From the NCBI GenBank assembly GCA_965219485.1, contig OZ244774.1:806001-870000 (forward strand): a stretch of DNA of 64,000 nt, read 5' to 3'. Positions 33,309 to 42,689 of the stretch are shown one piece after another. The translations under genes were made by a program, and so were the position numbers. The notes under the pieces are model-generated. The model had not been told where the DNA came from. It saw nothing but the letters and a program-made list of their open reading frames with translations, and did no database searches. The DNA comes from UBA8337 sp937907245 (GTDB taxonomy: Bacteria; Pseudomonadota; Alphaproteobacteria; RS24). Positions within the stretch are counted from its first letter, which is position 1, and the number at the start of each line of letters is the position of its first letter.

Positions 33309-34352
33309 ATGAGTAAAGCAAAAATCAACGTCGGCATTTTAGGCGCGTCGGGTTACACCGGCGCCGATGCTGTGCGCTTGCTTGCCGCTCATCCAAATGT
33401 CGAGATTACGCTGCTAACAGGCAATGCTCATGCGGGTAAATCATTAGCCGAAATTTACCCCCAGTTCGGTGGGCTTTCGATGCCAGACTTGGTGAAAGCC
33501 GAGGATGCGGATTGGAGCCATATGGATGCGGTGATTTGTGGGCTTCCCCACTCGACCGCGCAAGATGTGATTGCCAATATTCCAGCCCATGTGCGGGTCA
33601 TCGATATGTCGGCAGATTTCCGGTTGCGGGATGCCAAAACCTATTCGCAATGGTATGGCCGCTCGCACGACCAAGTCGCGCTGTTGAGCGAGGCGGTGTA
33701 TGGTCTGAGCGAGCATTATCGTGATGAGATTAAACCCGCGCGTTTGGTGGCTTGTCCTGGGTGCTACCCCACGGCGGCCCTTAGCGCGCTATTGCCTTTA
33801 ATGAAGGCTGGTTTGGTGACAACTCAAGATTTGATTATCGATGCGAAATCTGGCGTCACTGGTGCCGGACGCAGCTTGAAGGAACAAAACCTTTTCTCGG
33901 AAGTAGCCGAAGGCATGAACGCCTATGCCGTGGGGGCCCATCGGCATGCGCCAGAAATTGAGCAAGAGCTGGGCCTAGCCGCAGGGCAACAAGATGTGCG
34001 GGTTAATTTTACGCCGCACCTTGTGCCGATGAACCGTGGGGAATATGTATCGATTTACGCTAAGGTCGCGTCAGGCGCCACAGCGTCGGATATGAAAGCG
34101 GCATGGAATACGTTTTATGCCGATAAGCCTTTTGTTCGCGTGGTCGAGGATACGCCAGCGACGCGCCATGTGCGGGGCTCGAATTATTGTTTGCTGTCGG
34201 CTTTTGACGACCGGATTGATGGGCGGGTTATCTTATTCTCGACCTTAGATAATCTGGTCAAAGGCTCCAGCGGGCAGGCCGTGCAGAATTTAAACTTAAT
34301 GTTTGGCTTTGACGAAACCGCAGGGTTACTGCAACAGCCGCTTTATCCGTAA
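33309..34352 (+). CDS. argC: N-acetyl-gamma-glutamyl-phosphate reductase
   Basis: This NADPH enzyme makes N-acetylglutamate semialdehyde in arginine synthesis. The 347-residue type 1 protein has the nucleotide motif GASGYTG (12-18), the catalytic Cys152 in ACPGCYPTAA, KSGVTGAGRS and the HRHAPEIEQEL segment with a conserved His. It follows fabZ by 11 bases. The aminotransferase gene starts 64 bases after its stop. Confidence 0.96.
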   Translation: MSKAKINVGILGASGYTGADAVRLLAAHPNVEITLLTGNAHAGKSLAEIYPQFGGLSMPDLVKAEDADWSHMDAVICGLPHSTAQDVIANIPAHVRVIDMSADFRLRDAKTYSQWYGRSHDQVALLSEAVYGLSEHYRDEIKPARLVACPGCYPTAALSALLPLMKAGLVTTQDLIIDAKSGVTGAGRSLKEQNLFSEVAEGMNAYAVGAHRHAPEIEQELGLAAGQQDVRVNFTPHLVPMNRGEYVSIYAKVASGATASDMKAAWNTFYADKPFVRVVEDTPATRHVRGSNYCLLSAFDDRIDGRVILFSTLDNLVKGSSGQAVQNLNLMFGFDETAGLLQQPLYP

Positions 34353-34416
34353 AAGGTCATTCTCTCGCCGTATTTCGCGGTCAAAAGAAGACTTTCAACT
34401 AAGTAATGGGACGACG

Positions 34417-35616
34417 ATGGAAAACGAATTTCACCGCATTCAACGACTGCCACCCTATGTGTTCGAGAGCGTTAACAAGCTAAAGGCAGAGGCGCGCGCG
34501 CAAGGTAAAGACATTATCGATTTCGGCATGGGCAACCCCGATTTGCCGACACCAAAGCATATTGTCGAGAAGCTGGTTGAGACAGTTCGCAACCCGCGCA
34601 CCCATCGCTATTCGGCGTCGAAGGGCATTCCGGGGCTGCGGAAAGCCCAAGCCAAATATTATGAGCGCCGGTTTGGGGTGAAGCTCAACCCAGATACAGA
34701 AATTATCGCGACGCTCGGTTCGAAAGAGGGCTTTGCCAATATGGCGCAGGCCATGACCGACCCAGGCGATGTTATTCTTGTGCCCAATCCCACGTATCCA
34801 ATTCACGCCTTCGGCTTCATCATCTCGGGCGCGACCATTCGCCATTTGCCGAATGAGACAGACACAGATTTTTTCGAAGTGCTAGACCAAGCCGTCGTGC
34901 ATAGCCATCCAAAGCCCAAGGCTTTGGTGTTGAACTATCCGGGCAACCCAACCGCGCAAGTCGTCGATCTCGATTTCTATAAAGAAGTCGTCGCCTATGC
35001 CAAAAAGCACGACATTATTTTGCTGTCGGATTTGGCTTATGCTGAGATTTACTTTGATGAGAACAATCCGCCGCCGTCGATTTTGCAAATTGATGGTGCC
35101 AAAGATGTGGCGGTTGAGTTTACGTCTTTGTCGAAAACTTTCTCTATGCCAGGTTGGCGTATGGGATTTGCGGTTGGCAACGAGCGCCTCATCGGCGCGC
35201 TGACACGGATTAAGTCATATCTCGACTATGGCGCTTTTACGCCTATTCAGGTGGCTGCGGCTGCTGCTCTGGAGAGCCCAGAAGAAGTTATCCAAGAAAT
35301 TCGCCAGGTCTATAAAGAACGCCGCGATGTGTTGGTAGACGTGTTTCATCGCTCGGGCTGGGATGTGCCGGCCCCGCAAGCGACGATGTTTGCTTGGGCT
35401 AAAATCCCAGAGCCTTTCACGCATATGAAGTCGCTCGAGTTCTCGACCTTGCTGCTGCAAGAGGCCGATATTGCCGTCTCGCCAGGCATTGGCTTTGGTG
35501 AATATGGCGATGATTACGTTCGCATTGCTTTGGTTGAAAACGAGCAGCGCATTCGCCAAGCAGGTCGTAATTTGAAGCGCTTCATGGATGCGCATAAAGC
35601 TGCGGCCAAGAAATGA
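34417..35616 (+). CDS. alaC: AlaC-type alanine aminotransferase (class I/II)
   Basis: This PLP enzyme probably transfers amino groups between alanine and 2-oxoglutarate. The ATG at 34417 has GGGACG upstream and the family N-terminus FHRIQRLPPYVFESVN. The 399-residue protein has GMGNPDLPTP (37-46), NPTYPIHAFG, NYPGNPTA and the PLP lysine K240 in SLSKTFSMPGWRMGF. It overlaps the homoserine dehydrogenase gene by 4 bases. That link to the aspartate family also leaves room for a related acceptor such as a branched keto acid. Confidence 0.92.
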   Translation: MENEFHRIQRLPPYVFESVNKLKAEARAQGKDIIDFGMGNPDLPTPKHIVEKLVETVRNPRTHRYSASKGIPGLRKAQAKYYERRFGVKLNPDTEIIATLGSKEGFANMAQAMTDPGDVILVPNPTYPIHAFGFIISGATIRHLPNETDTDFFEVLDQAVVHSHPKPKALVLNYPGNPTAQVVDLDFYKEVVAYAKKHDIILLSDLAYAEIYFDENNPPPSILQIDGAKDVAVEFTSLSKTFSMPGWRMGFAVGNERLIGALTRIKSYLDYGAFTPIQVAAAAALESPEEVIQEIRQVYKERRDVLVDVFHRSGWDVPAPQATMFAWAKIPEPFTHMKSLEFSTLLLQEADIAVSPGIGFGEYGDDYVRIALVENEQRIRQAGRNLKRFMDAHKAAAKK

Positions 35617-36893
35617 GCACAGATAAACGCATAGGTATCGCAGGGCTTGGCACCGTCGGGGCGCAAGTCGCCGCACGGCTTTTGTCGGGCGCTGTGCCAG
35701 GGGCCGTGGTAACGGCAGTAAGCGCGCGCGATGCGAGCCGGGATCGCGGTGTCGATTTATCGGCCCAACGCTTTGTCGCAGACCCATTGGCGTTGGCTTC
35801 GGCTGACGATGTAGACGTTGTGGTTGAGCTGATGGGCGGCGAGGGCGGCGTGGCCCTAGATTTGGTGCAAGCGGCGCTGAAAGCGGGCAAACCTGTCGTG
35901 ACCGCCAATAAGGCGATGCTGGCAGCCCATGCCGACAGCCTGTCCGATTTATCCTGCGTATCGCCGCCTGTGCCTTTGGCTTTTGAAGCGGCGGTGGCTG
36001 GCGGTATTCCCGTCATTAAAGCGGTGCGCGAAGGCATGGCTGGCAATGAAATTAGCCGCCTGTCGGGTATTTTAAACGGCACTTGCAATTATATTTTGAG
36101 CCGGATGGAAGTCGCGAAATTGGGTTTCGAGGAAGCCCTGAAGGAAGCGCAAGACAAAGGCTTTGCCGAAGCGGATCCGTTTCTAGATGTGAGCGGCACC
36201 GATGCGGCGCAAAAGCTCACGATACTTTCGGCCCTTGGCTTTGATGTCGCGCCCAATATGGCGCATGTATCGTTGACGGGCATTGAGCAAATAACCGCGC
36301 AAGATATTTCCTTTGCCGATAGTTTTGACAGTGTCATCCGTTTGGTGGCCATGGCAGAACATCGTGGCGCGGATGGCGTTTTTCATCAAGTGGTGCCGAT
36401 GTTGGTGAAGAAAAACACCACACTGGCGCAAGTCTCCAATGAGTTGAACGCGCTAAAAATTGAAGCCGAGCCAGTTGGCTCGATATTTTTGCAAGGCCCC
36501 GGCGCAGGCGGAGGCGCCACCGCCTCAGCGGTATTGGCCGATATTTCAGACATCGTGCAAGGCTTTGGACGCGCGTTGTTTCGCGCGCCAACCTCGGCGA
36601 TGAAAGAATCAGCGACGCAAAATGCGCCCGATAGCGAATATTACCTGCGTTTAGCCCTTGCGGATAAGCCAGGAAGCATGGCGAAAGCCACGCAAATATT
36701 GGCAGAAAACGGCGTTTCTATTGAAGAAGTTGTGCAAAGGTCGTCGCAAGCAGGTGACAGTTTTCTGCCGGTAGTCTTTATTACGCATCAATGTGACCCG
36801 TCTGCTTTGCGCGCTGCTTTGAAGGCGTTGGAATCACAACAAGATATTTGCAACGAAGTTCTGGCGCTGCCAGTTTTCGCGGAAGAAATGTAG
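35613..36893 (+). CDS. hom: Homoserine dehydrogenase
   Basis: This enzyme reduces aspartate semialdehyde to homoserine for threonine and methionine. The 426-residue monofunctional protein has the NAD motif GLGTVGAQVA near 10, VTANKAMLA, the active-site region GGIPVIKAVREGMAGNEISRLSGILNGTCNYIL and KGFAEADPFLDVSGTDAAQKL. A C-terminal ACT domain from about 350 (LADKPGSMAKATQILAENGV) gives threonine feedback. The order aminotransferase-hom-glpX-recJ is conserved in alphaproteobacteria. Confidence 0.96.
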   Translation: MSTDKRIGIAGLGTVGAQVAARLLSGAVPGAVVTAVSARDASRDRGVDLSAQRFVADPLALASADDVDVVVELMGGEGGVALDLVQAALKAGKPVVTANKAMLAAHADSLSDLSCVSPPVPLAFEAAVAGGIPVIKAVREGMAGNEISRLSGILNGTCNYILSRMEVAKLGFEEALKEAQDKGFAEADPFLDVSGTDAAQKLTILSALGFDVAPNMAHVSLTGIEQITAQDISFADSFDSVIRLVAMAEHRGADGVFHQVVPMLVKKNTTLAQVSNELNALKIEAEPVGSIFLQGPGAGGGATASAVLADISDIVQGFGRALFRAPTSAMKESATQNAPDSEYYLRLALADKPGSMAKATQILAENGVSIEEVVQRSSQAGDSFLPVVFITHQCDPSALRAALKALESQQDICNEVLALPVFAEEM

Positions 36894-36904
36894 GAGAGAA
36901 AATA

Positions 36905-37882
36905 ATGGCATCGAAGAAAATTGATCGTTCCCTAACTCTGGAACTCGCACGAGTTACCGAACGCGCCGCGGTTGCTGCGGCAAAACTAATTGGTCGTGGC
37001 GATGAAAAAGCAGCCGACCAAGCCGCCGTAGACGCGATGCGCCGAGAGCTCAATGCATTGAATATTGACGGCGAAGTGGTTATCGGGGAAGGCGAACGCG
37101 ACGAAGCCCCAATGCTTTATATCGGCGAAAAGGTTGGTACGGGCGATGGACCAAAAGTTGACATCGCCCTCGATCCGCTAGAAGGCACCACCTTGACCGC
37201 CAAAGGCATGGGCAATGCGCTCGCCGTGGTGGCTATGGCAGAGGGCGGAAGCCTGTTGAACGCGCCGGATGTGTATATGGATAAGATTGCCATTGGTGGC
37301 GGATATCCTGCCAATACCGTAGATTTGGATGCCGACCCTGCCGATAATGTTAAAGCCGTTGCCAAAGCCAAAGGTGTGGAAGTGGGCTTGGTGAATGTGT
37401 GCATTCTCGACCGCCCCCGCCATGCGGAGATGATTGGTAAAGTTCGCGCAGCGGGCGCCCGCGTAACGCTGATTAGCGATGGCGATATCGCTGGCGTTAT
37501 TCATTGCACCGACCCTTCCACGGGCATCGATATGTATATGGGCATTGGCGGCGCGCCAGAGGGCGTTTTGGCTGCGGCGGCTTTGCGCTGCACAGGCGGC
37601 CAAATGCAAGGCCGTTTGGTAACGACAGACGAGGGCCAAAAAGAACGCGCTCGCAAAATGGGCATCGAAGATTTCGACCGTAAATACACTGCCGAAGAAA
37701 TGGCCAGCGGCGACGTTGTGCTATCGGCAACCGGTGTGACCACAGGCTCTATGCTGACCGGTATCGTTCAGCAGGGAAATGAGATTTGGACGGATACTTT
37801 GTTGATGCGGTCCTCGACCGGCACCATTCGTTGGATCAAAGCCCGCCATACGGACCCGGATAAATTCCACCTCAATGACTAG
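36905..37882 (+). CDS. glpX: Class II fructose-1,6-bisphosphatase GlpX
   Basis: This gluconeogenic phosphatase makes fructose-6-phosphate. The ATG at 36905 follows GGAGAG and begins the protein with MASKKIDRSLTLEL, typical of the family; the frame before it lies in hom. The 325-residue protein has GEGERDEAPMLYIGE, the metal-binding DIALDPLEGTT, MDKIAIGG and a GIGGAPEGVLAAAALRC block. The end overlaps recJ by 8 bases. Confidence 0.96.
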   Translation: MASKKIDRSLTLELARVTERAAVAAAKLIGRGDEKAADQAAVDAMRRELNALNIDGEVVIGEGERDEAPMLYIGEKVGTGDGPKVDIALDPLEGTTLTAKGMGNALAVVAMAEGGSLLNAPDVYMDKIAIGGGYPANTVDLDADPADNVKAVAKAKGVEVGLVNVCILDRPRHAEMIGKVRAAGARVTLISDGDIAGVIHCTDPSTGIDMYMGIGGAPEGVLAAAALRCTGGQMQGRLVTTDEGQKERARKMGIEDFDRKYTAEEMASGDVVLSATGVTTGSMLTGIVQQGNEIWTDTLLMRSSTGTIRWIKARHTDPDKFHLND

Positions 37883-39674
37883 CACCCCAGACTCATCTGC
37901 TGCGCCAGAGCGCGCCGCCTTAGGGGTGGCTCGCTCGGCAGCGGGGCAGTTTTGGTCTTTGCGCGAAACCGACGATCGGCAAGTCTTGCAGCTGTCTCAG
38001 TTGCATGGGCTCCCCGATATCGTGTGCCGTATGTTGGTGGCGCGGGGTATTGGCGCGGATTTGGCGCCTGCTTATCTAGACCCTAAACTACGCGATTTAT
38101 TGCCCGACCCCTCTCGTCTTGCCGATATGGATAAAGCCTCCGAACGCTTAGCCCAGGCTATTATGGAGGCGGAGCCGATAGCAGTATTTGGGGATTATGA
38201 TGTCGATGGCGCCACGTCCTCGGCGCTCTTGCTGCGCTACTGGCAGATGTGCGGACACACGATGCGCGCCTATATTCCCGATCGCCAAAAAGAAGGCTAT
38301 GGCCCTAATGATGAGGCTTTGGCGCAGCTCGATAGCGAGGGGTATAAGCTGCTCATCACCGTAGATTGCGGAACCATGGCGCATGCTGTTCTCGAAAAAG
38401 CCAAGGCGCGCGGACAAGAAGTTATTGTTTCCGACCATCACCAAACGGGCGGCGGCTTGCCGGAGTGTTTCGCGCTTATCAATCCACGTCGCGCCGATGA
38501 TACCAGCGGCTTGGGTCATTTGGCGGCAGTTGGGGTGACCTTCCTGCTGCTGGTCGGGGTTAATCGGGCATTGCGCCAAAAGGGTTTTTTCGAGGGCAAG
38601 AGCGAGCCCGATTTAACCCAATTATTAGATTTAGTAGCCCTCGGCACGGTCTGCGATGTGGTGCCGCTAGAAGGCGTGAACCGCGCCTTTGTGCGCCAAG
38701 GCCTTAAGGTGATGGCGACCGGAGCTAATGTGGGCGTGCAGGCACTTGGCAAAGTATCGCGCGCGGAAGGCACTTGGGGCACCTATCAATTGGGTTTTCA
38801 ATTGGGGCCACGCGTGAATGCAGGTGGGCGCGTCGGCCAGTCTGACTTAGGCGTGCGATTGCTCTCGACAGCCGACCCGGAGGAAGCCATTGGCTTGGCG
38901 CAGCGGCTTGACGATTTTAACACCCAAAGACGCGTCATAGAAGCCGATGTGCAAGAAGAAGCCATGCGGCAAGTGGAATTGGGTCTGGCCAAGCAAAACG
39001 CCTTGGGCCCGTTTATCTTGCAGGCTGGCAAAGGCTGGCATCCGGGCGTTATTGGTATTGTGGCGGGGCGCTTGAAAGATAAATATCACCGTCCAAGCTT
39101 CGTCATTGCGATAGATGAAGATGGCATGGGCAAAGGTTCCGCGCGATCCGTCAGCTCGATTGACATCGGTCGTCTGGTGGCGGGTGCGGTAGATTTGAAA
39201 CTGATTGAAGGCGGTGGCGGCCATGCTATGGCGGCGGGCGTTACTTTGCACGAAAGCCAAGTGGCAGGCTTTGAAGCCTATTTGGCCGAGCAATTGGGCA
39301 GTATGGCTTTGGATGCGCCGCGCCAATTGCGCTTGGACGCGACATTGACCCCGCAAGGCGCCACGCGCGAGCTATGGGAGCAAATGCAAGGGGCAGGGCC
39401 ATTTGGTGCGGGCAATAATGAGCCGCGCGTGGTTTTGCCATCGGTACGCATTGTGCATCAGGCGGTGGTGGGCGATGGCCATGTGCGCTGCACGTTTTCG
39501 GGTGAGGGCGGGGGGCGCTTAAAAGCAATGGCCTTTGCTTCCGTGCCAGAAGAAGTGCGTATGGTTTTGCAAACTGCACGCGGCCCTGTTCATGTGGCTG
39601 GATTTTTGCGGGCTGACGACTGGAACGGGCGCCGCGATGTGCAATTTATGGTTCATGATGTCGCAATTGCATAA
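37875..39674 (+). CDS. recJ: Single-stranded-DNA-specific exonuclease RecJ
   Basis: RecJ is a 5'-3' exonuclease used in recombination and repair. The 599-residue protein has the DHH-family motifs DYDVDG (107-112), VDCGT near 164 and SDHHQ near 183, followed by DHHA1 features including KGWHPGVIGIVAGRLKD and GGGGHAMAAGVTL. The length is normal. It is the last gene of its operon and is followed by tRNA-Glu. Confidence 0.96.
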   Translation: MTSTPDSSAAPERAALGVARSAAGQFWSLRETDDRQVLQLSQLHGLPDIVCRMLVARGIGADLAPAYLDPKLRDLLPDPSRLADMDKASERLAQAIMEAEPIAVFGDYDVDGATSSALLLRYWQMCGHTMRAYIPDRQKEGYGPNDEALAQLDSEGYKLLITVDCGTMAHAVLEKAKARGQEVIVSDHHQTGGGLPECFALINPRRADDTSGLGHLAAVGVTFLLLVGVNRALRQKGFFEGKSEPDLTQLLDLVALGTVCDVVPLEGVNRAFVRQGLKVMATGANVGVQALGKVSRAEGTWGTYQLGFQLGPRVNAGGRVGQSDLGVRLLSTADPEEAIGLAQRLDDFNTQRRVIEADVQEEAMRQVELGLAKQNALGPFILQAGKGWHPGVIGIVAGRLKDKYHRPSFVIAIDEDGMGKGSARSVSSIDIGRLVAGAVDLKLIEGGGGHAMAAGVTLHESQVAGFEAYLAEQLGSMALDAPRQLRLDATLTPQGATRELWEQMQGAGPFGAGNNEPRVVLPSVRIVHQAVVGDGHVRCTFSGEGGGRLKAMAFASVPEEVRMVLQTARGPVHVAGFLRADDWNGRRDVQFMVHDVAIA

Positions 39675-39739
39675 AGCCGCTTAGAAGGGCTTGAAATGCA
39701 TCTCGATTAAGGATATATCATGCCGACCAAGCTCATGGA

Positions 39740-39814
39740 GCGCCCTTCGTCTATCGGTTAGGACGCCAGGTTTTCAACCTGGAAAGAGGGGTTCAATTCC
39801 CCTAGGGCGTACCA
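39740..39814 (+). tRNA. tRNA-Glu (TTC)
   Basis: This is a 75-base cloverleaf with acceptor arms GCGCCCT/AGGGCGT (first pair G-U, as in other alphaproteobacterial tRNA-Glu), anticodon stem CCAGG/CCTGG with loop TTTTCAA (anticodon TTC), T-loop GTTCAATTC and encoded CCA. Confidence 0.96.
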
Positions 39815-39862
39815 TGACTTGGTGTTTTCTTATTTTCGTATCTGTTGAACGTAAGGTAGAGA

Positions 39863-40471
39863 TTATTCTTCTGCCTGATACAGCGTTGCGTCATTAGCCC
39901 AATATTTTTTGATGAAATTATCGCGGCCCGAGCGGAAGCGGTAATAGGTATATTTATAGCCCGCCTTTTTATAGTAATCCTGATGGTAGTCTTCTGCTGG
40001 ATAAAACGCGCCTGCTTTGGCAATTTGCGTAGCGATAGGGCGGTTGAATTTATTGGCTTTGTCGAGCGCGCGAAGCGCCCCTTCGGCGAGGCGCTTTTGG
40101 GTGCTATCGGCATAAAAAATAGCGCTGCCGTAATGGCGCCCACGGTCGACGAAACTGCCATTAGGGTCGGATGGGTCGTGCATCCGCCAAAACGCGCTGA
40201 GCAACTGCTGGAAGCTGACCTTGGTGTCGTCATAGGGCACTTTTACGGTCTCGCGGTGGGTGGTGCGCCCATAGGCGACATCTTGATAAGATGGATTGGC
40301 TTGCTCGCCGCCCATAAAGCCTGAAATCACATCGCCAACGCCATCGATTTTTTCAAAATCAGCTTCCGTACACCAAAAACAGCCGCCAGCGAAATAGGCG
40401 GTTTTTTGCGCTGCCATAGCGGGGGCCGCTAGGGCGCTAAATAAACTAAGGAGGAAGACCATTCGAAACAT
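39863..40471 (-). CDS. msrA: Peptide methionine sulfoxide reductase MsrA, exported form
   Basis: MsrA reduces methionine-S-sulfoxide in proteins. The 202-residue precursor has a clear signal peptide with likely cleavage after AMA at residue 20, so it should act outside the cytoplasm. The active-site motif GGCFWC carries the catalytic Cys31. Family residues GVGDVISGFMGG, YEDV-like YQDVAYGRTTHRETV and YYGSAIFY-like HYGSAIFYADSTQK are present. The typical C-terminal resolving cysteines are not evident, so recycling may use another partner. Confidence 0.93.
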   Translation of the reverse strand: MFRMVFLLSLFSALAAPAMAAQKTAYFAGGCFWCTEADFEKIDGVGDVISGFMGGEQANPSYQDVAYGRTTHRETVKVPYDDTKVSFQQLLSAFWRMHDPSDPNGSFVDRGRHYGSAIFYADSTQKRLAEGALRALDKANKFNRPIATQIAKAGAFYPAEDYHQDYYKKAGYKYTYYRFRSGRDNFIKKYWANDATLYQAEE

Positions 40472-40537
40472 AATTTTTCCTTTGAAGGTTTATTGGCTTA
40501 AATTTCGTTAGGCTAAAGTGTCACTCGATTATGGCTT

Positions 40538-41215
40538 TTATTTGTTCTTGTTTGGCGCGCCCGTTTGGTCATTTAGCTTGGTATTTGGATTGGCACTTGG
40601 GTGATCGTAGACGGGCGCCCAATTGCGAGCCCGTTCTTTGCCTTGCAACCAAAGATTGCGATCCATGCTCTTTTCTAATTCTTCAATAGCAAAAGCCACC
40701 AACACAGGGGCGCCCAAGCTTAGACGCTGCGGGTTGGTGAGGTAAAGATGCGCCCATTCGGCGGCATCTATGTCATCGGTTGTTGGGCCTAATCCGGCGG
40801 CATAAAGGCTGACCAAGACGCCTTGCGCGCCAAAATGCCCAGCTAAGGCGGCCTTGGTTAACCAGTCGAGGCCTTGGGTATAATTTGGCGTTGCTAGCAT
40901 TTCCTCACGGGGCGGGGCGGTGCCGCCTTCGGCCGGCAATCCAGCGAGCGTGAGGTGGCATTCGCCAAGCGCAGTCTGGGCGTCTTCAAAGCCAAAGCCT
41001 CGTTTGGCCAAAGGTTCTAATTTCTCTAGGGCTTGCGTACAATTGCCTTGGTGCTTCAGCACGAAGCCGTCCCAATAAGGACTATGTTGGGCTTTGCGCT
41101 CGATTTGGCGACGACGCAAAGCGTCTTGTGGGTCATTGCGACGAGATTGCGCTTCGGCGAAATCAAGGGTCGTCAAAACCAACAGCACGACCAGCGGGAA
41201 TAGATAATTTACCAA
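40538..41215 (-). CDS. Secreted Sel1-like repeat protein
   Basis: This 225-residue precursor has a signal peptide (VLTTLDFAEAQ, cleavage near residue 22), then basic residues and helical repeats. They include CTQALEKLEPLAKRGFGFEDAQTALGECH and GLDWLTKAALAGHFGAQGVLVSLYAAG, which look like Sel1/TPR-type solenoid units. The first codon is TTG, just after an in-frame TAA and beside a GAGG, so the start is unusual but forced. It follows gloA by 5 bases. A protein-binding role in the periplasm is inferred only. Confidence 0.72.
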   Translation of the reverse strand: MVNYLFPLVVLLVLTTLDFAEAQSRRNDPQDALRRRQIERKAQHSPYWDGFVLKHQGNCTQALEKLEPLAKRGFGFEDAQTALGECHLTLAGLPAEGGTAPPREEMLATPNYTQGLDWLTKAALAGHFGAQGVLVSLYAAGLGPTTDDIDAAEWAHLYLTNPQRLSLGAPVLVAFAIEELEKSMDRNLWLQGKERARNWAPVYDHPSANPNTKLNDQTGAPNKNK

Positions 41216-41220
41216 TTACC

Positions 41221-41640
41221 TCACCAAGTGCCTATGTTTTCCATCGAAGCCCAAGGCTCTTGCGCGGGCAGGGGATCGCCGGCTTGCAATAGCTCAATCG
41301 ACACATTATCGGGCGAGCGCACAAAGGCCATGCGTCCATCGCGCGGCGGACGATTAATTGTAATGCCGGCTTGCTTGAGTTTTTCGCAAGTCGCATAAAT
41401 ATCGTCGACTTGATAAGCCAAGTGACCAAAGTTGCGGCCTTCATCGACTTCTTTTTCATCCCAATTATGGGTCAGCTCAATCTGCGCCTCGGGTTGGCCA
41501 GGGGGTGCCAAGAAGACAAGCGAAAAACGACCTTCTTCAATGTCATATCTACCCAGGTTTTCCAGCCCCATATGGGTGCAATAGAATTCCAACGATGCGT
41601 CTAAGTCGGTCACGCGGACCATTGTATGTAAGTATTTCAA
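41221..41640 (-). CDS. gloA: Lactoylglutathione lyase (glyoxalase I)
   Basis: This metalloenzyme converts the methylglyoxal-glutathione adduct to lactoylglutathione. The 139-residue protein has the four expected metal ligands: His5 (KYLHTM), Glu55 (QIELTHNW), His73 (FGHLAYQVDD) and Glu116 (VSIELLQ). There is no signal peptide. It heads a two-gene transcript with the Sel1-like protein. Confidence 0.95.
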   Translation of the reverse strand: MKYLHTMVRVTDLDASLEFYCTHMGLENLGRYDIEEGRFSLVFLAPPGQPEAQIELTHNWDEKEVDEGRNFGHLAYQVDDIYATCEKLKQAGITINRPPRDGRMAFVRSPDNVSIELLQAGDPLPAQEPWASMENIGTW

Positions 41641-41786
41641 CTGCCACTCCTTAAGTTTCAGGCACTTTAGGTCAGTGAGGGCAATCTGTCGCGTTATTTA
41701 GCGTCGCACCTTTGGTAAAACAGTAGCGCTCGGCTTGGCTTCATGTTTGAATAAAATCCCGAAACGGCAAATAATAAGAGTCAGTC

Positions 41787-42689
41787 ATGATCACCCCAAT
41801 TGAATTCAAATCTTCCCGAAACACATGCCGAGGACGGCTTTATGAGCCGGAGGCAAAGCTGGCCAATGGCGCAGGCGTTGTCCTTGCACATGGCCTTGGC
41901 GGCACGATGGACTGTGGGTTGTTCGACTACGCTCAAGCCTTTGCAGATGAGGGATTTCATGCCCTGGTTTTTGATTATCGCGGTTTTGGCGAAAGCGATG
42001 GAACGCCGCGCCAATTTATATCTGTTCCGCGCCAACGCGAAGATTGGCGCAATGCAATCCACTTTCTGCGCAGCCACGGCAATGTAGATGCCGAACGAAT
42101 TGGTCTGTGGGGAATGTCTTTCTCGGGTGGGCATGTAATCCATTTGGCAAAGGATGATTTAAAAATTCGTGCCGTTGTCGCGCAAGTGCCGTTGATAGAC
42201 CCTGTGCTAACCGCCAATGTTGGAAATTATCAACGTGGGCCCGCCCATTCGCAAGCGCTGATGAAAGCTATTATCAAGCGCGCGAAAACAGGTTGGTTGC
42301 GCGCCAAAGCAGAAATGTTGCAAATAGCGCCGGTTGTGGCCTCGAAGCCTGCTGTGCTTGGCTCGGCTGAGGCCAGCACCTATGCAGATTTGGCAGGGCC
42401 AACTTGGAAGAACGAGTTGCATCCAGATAGCTTTTTGAAGGGCGCTATGCAGAGTAATAATCCGTCTTTATTGACCGATGATTTGGCGGTGCCTATGCTG
42501 TTGCAAATCGGAGAAAATGACAAAGTGGTTTCCAATGAAGCGGCCCAAAATTTTGCGCGACGGTGTGGCCCCTTGGCTCGACTGACAAGCTATGCTGGCG
42601 ATCATTTTACTTTGTTGCAAGACAATGATTTGCGTCGCGCGGCGATCCATGAGGCAATTATTTTTTATAAGGCAAATCTTATTTTATGA
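41787..42689 (+). CDS. Alpha/beta hydrolase
   Basis: This is a 300-residue cytoplasmic alpha/beta-hydrolase of the dienelactone-hydrolase-like group. It shows the oxyanion region LAHGLGG (33-39), FDYRGFGESDG (62-72), the nucleophile elbow GMSFSGG with Ser111, a later acidic GENDKVVS and the catalytic GDHFTLL histidine near the end. The substrate is unknown. Its last 4 bases overlap the sirtuin start, so the two are co-translated; together they may handle acylated substrates. Confidence 0.88.
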   Translation: MITPIEFKSSRNTCRGRLYEPEAKLANGAGVVLAHGLGGTMDCGLFDYAQAFADEGFHALVFDYRGFGESDGTPRQFISVPRQREDWRNAIHFLRSHGNVDAERIGLWGMSFSGGHVIHLAKDDLKIRAVVAQVPLIDPVLTANVGNYQRGPAHSQALMKAIIKRAKTGWLRAKAEMLQIAPVVASKPAVLGSAEASTYADLAGPTWKNELHPDSFLKGAMQSNNPSLLTDDLAVPMLLQIGENDKVVSNEAAQNFARRCGPLARLTSYAGDHFTLLQDNDLRRAAIHEAIIFYKANLIL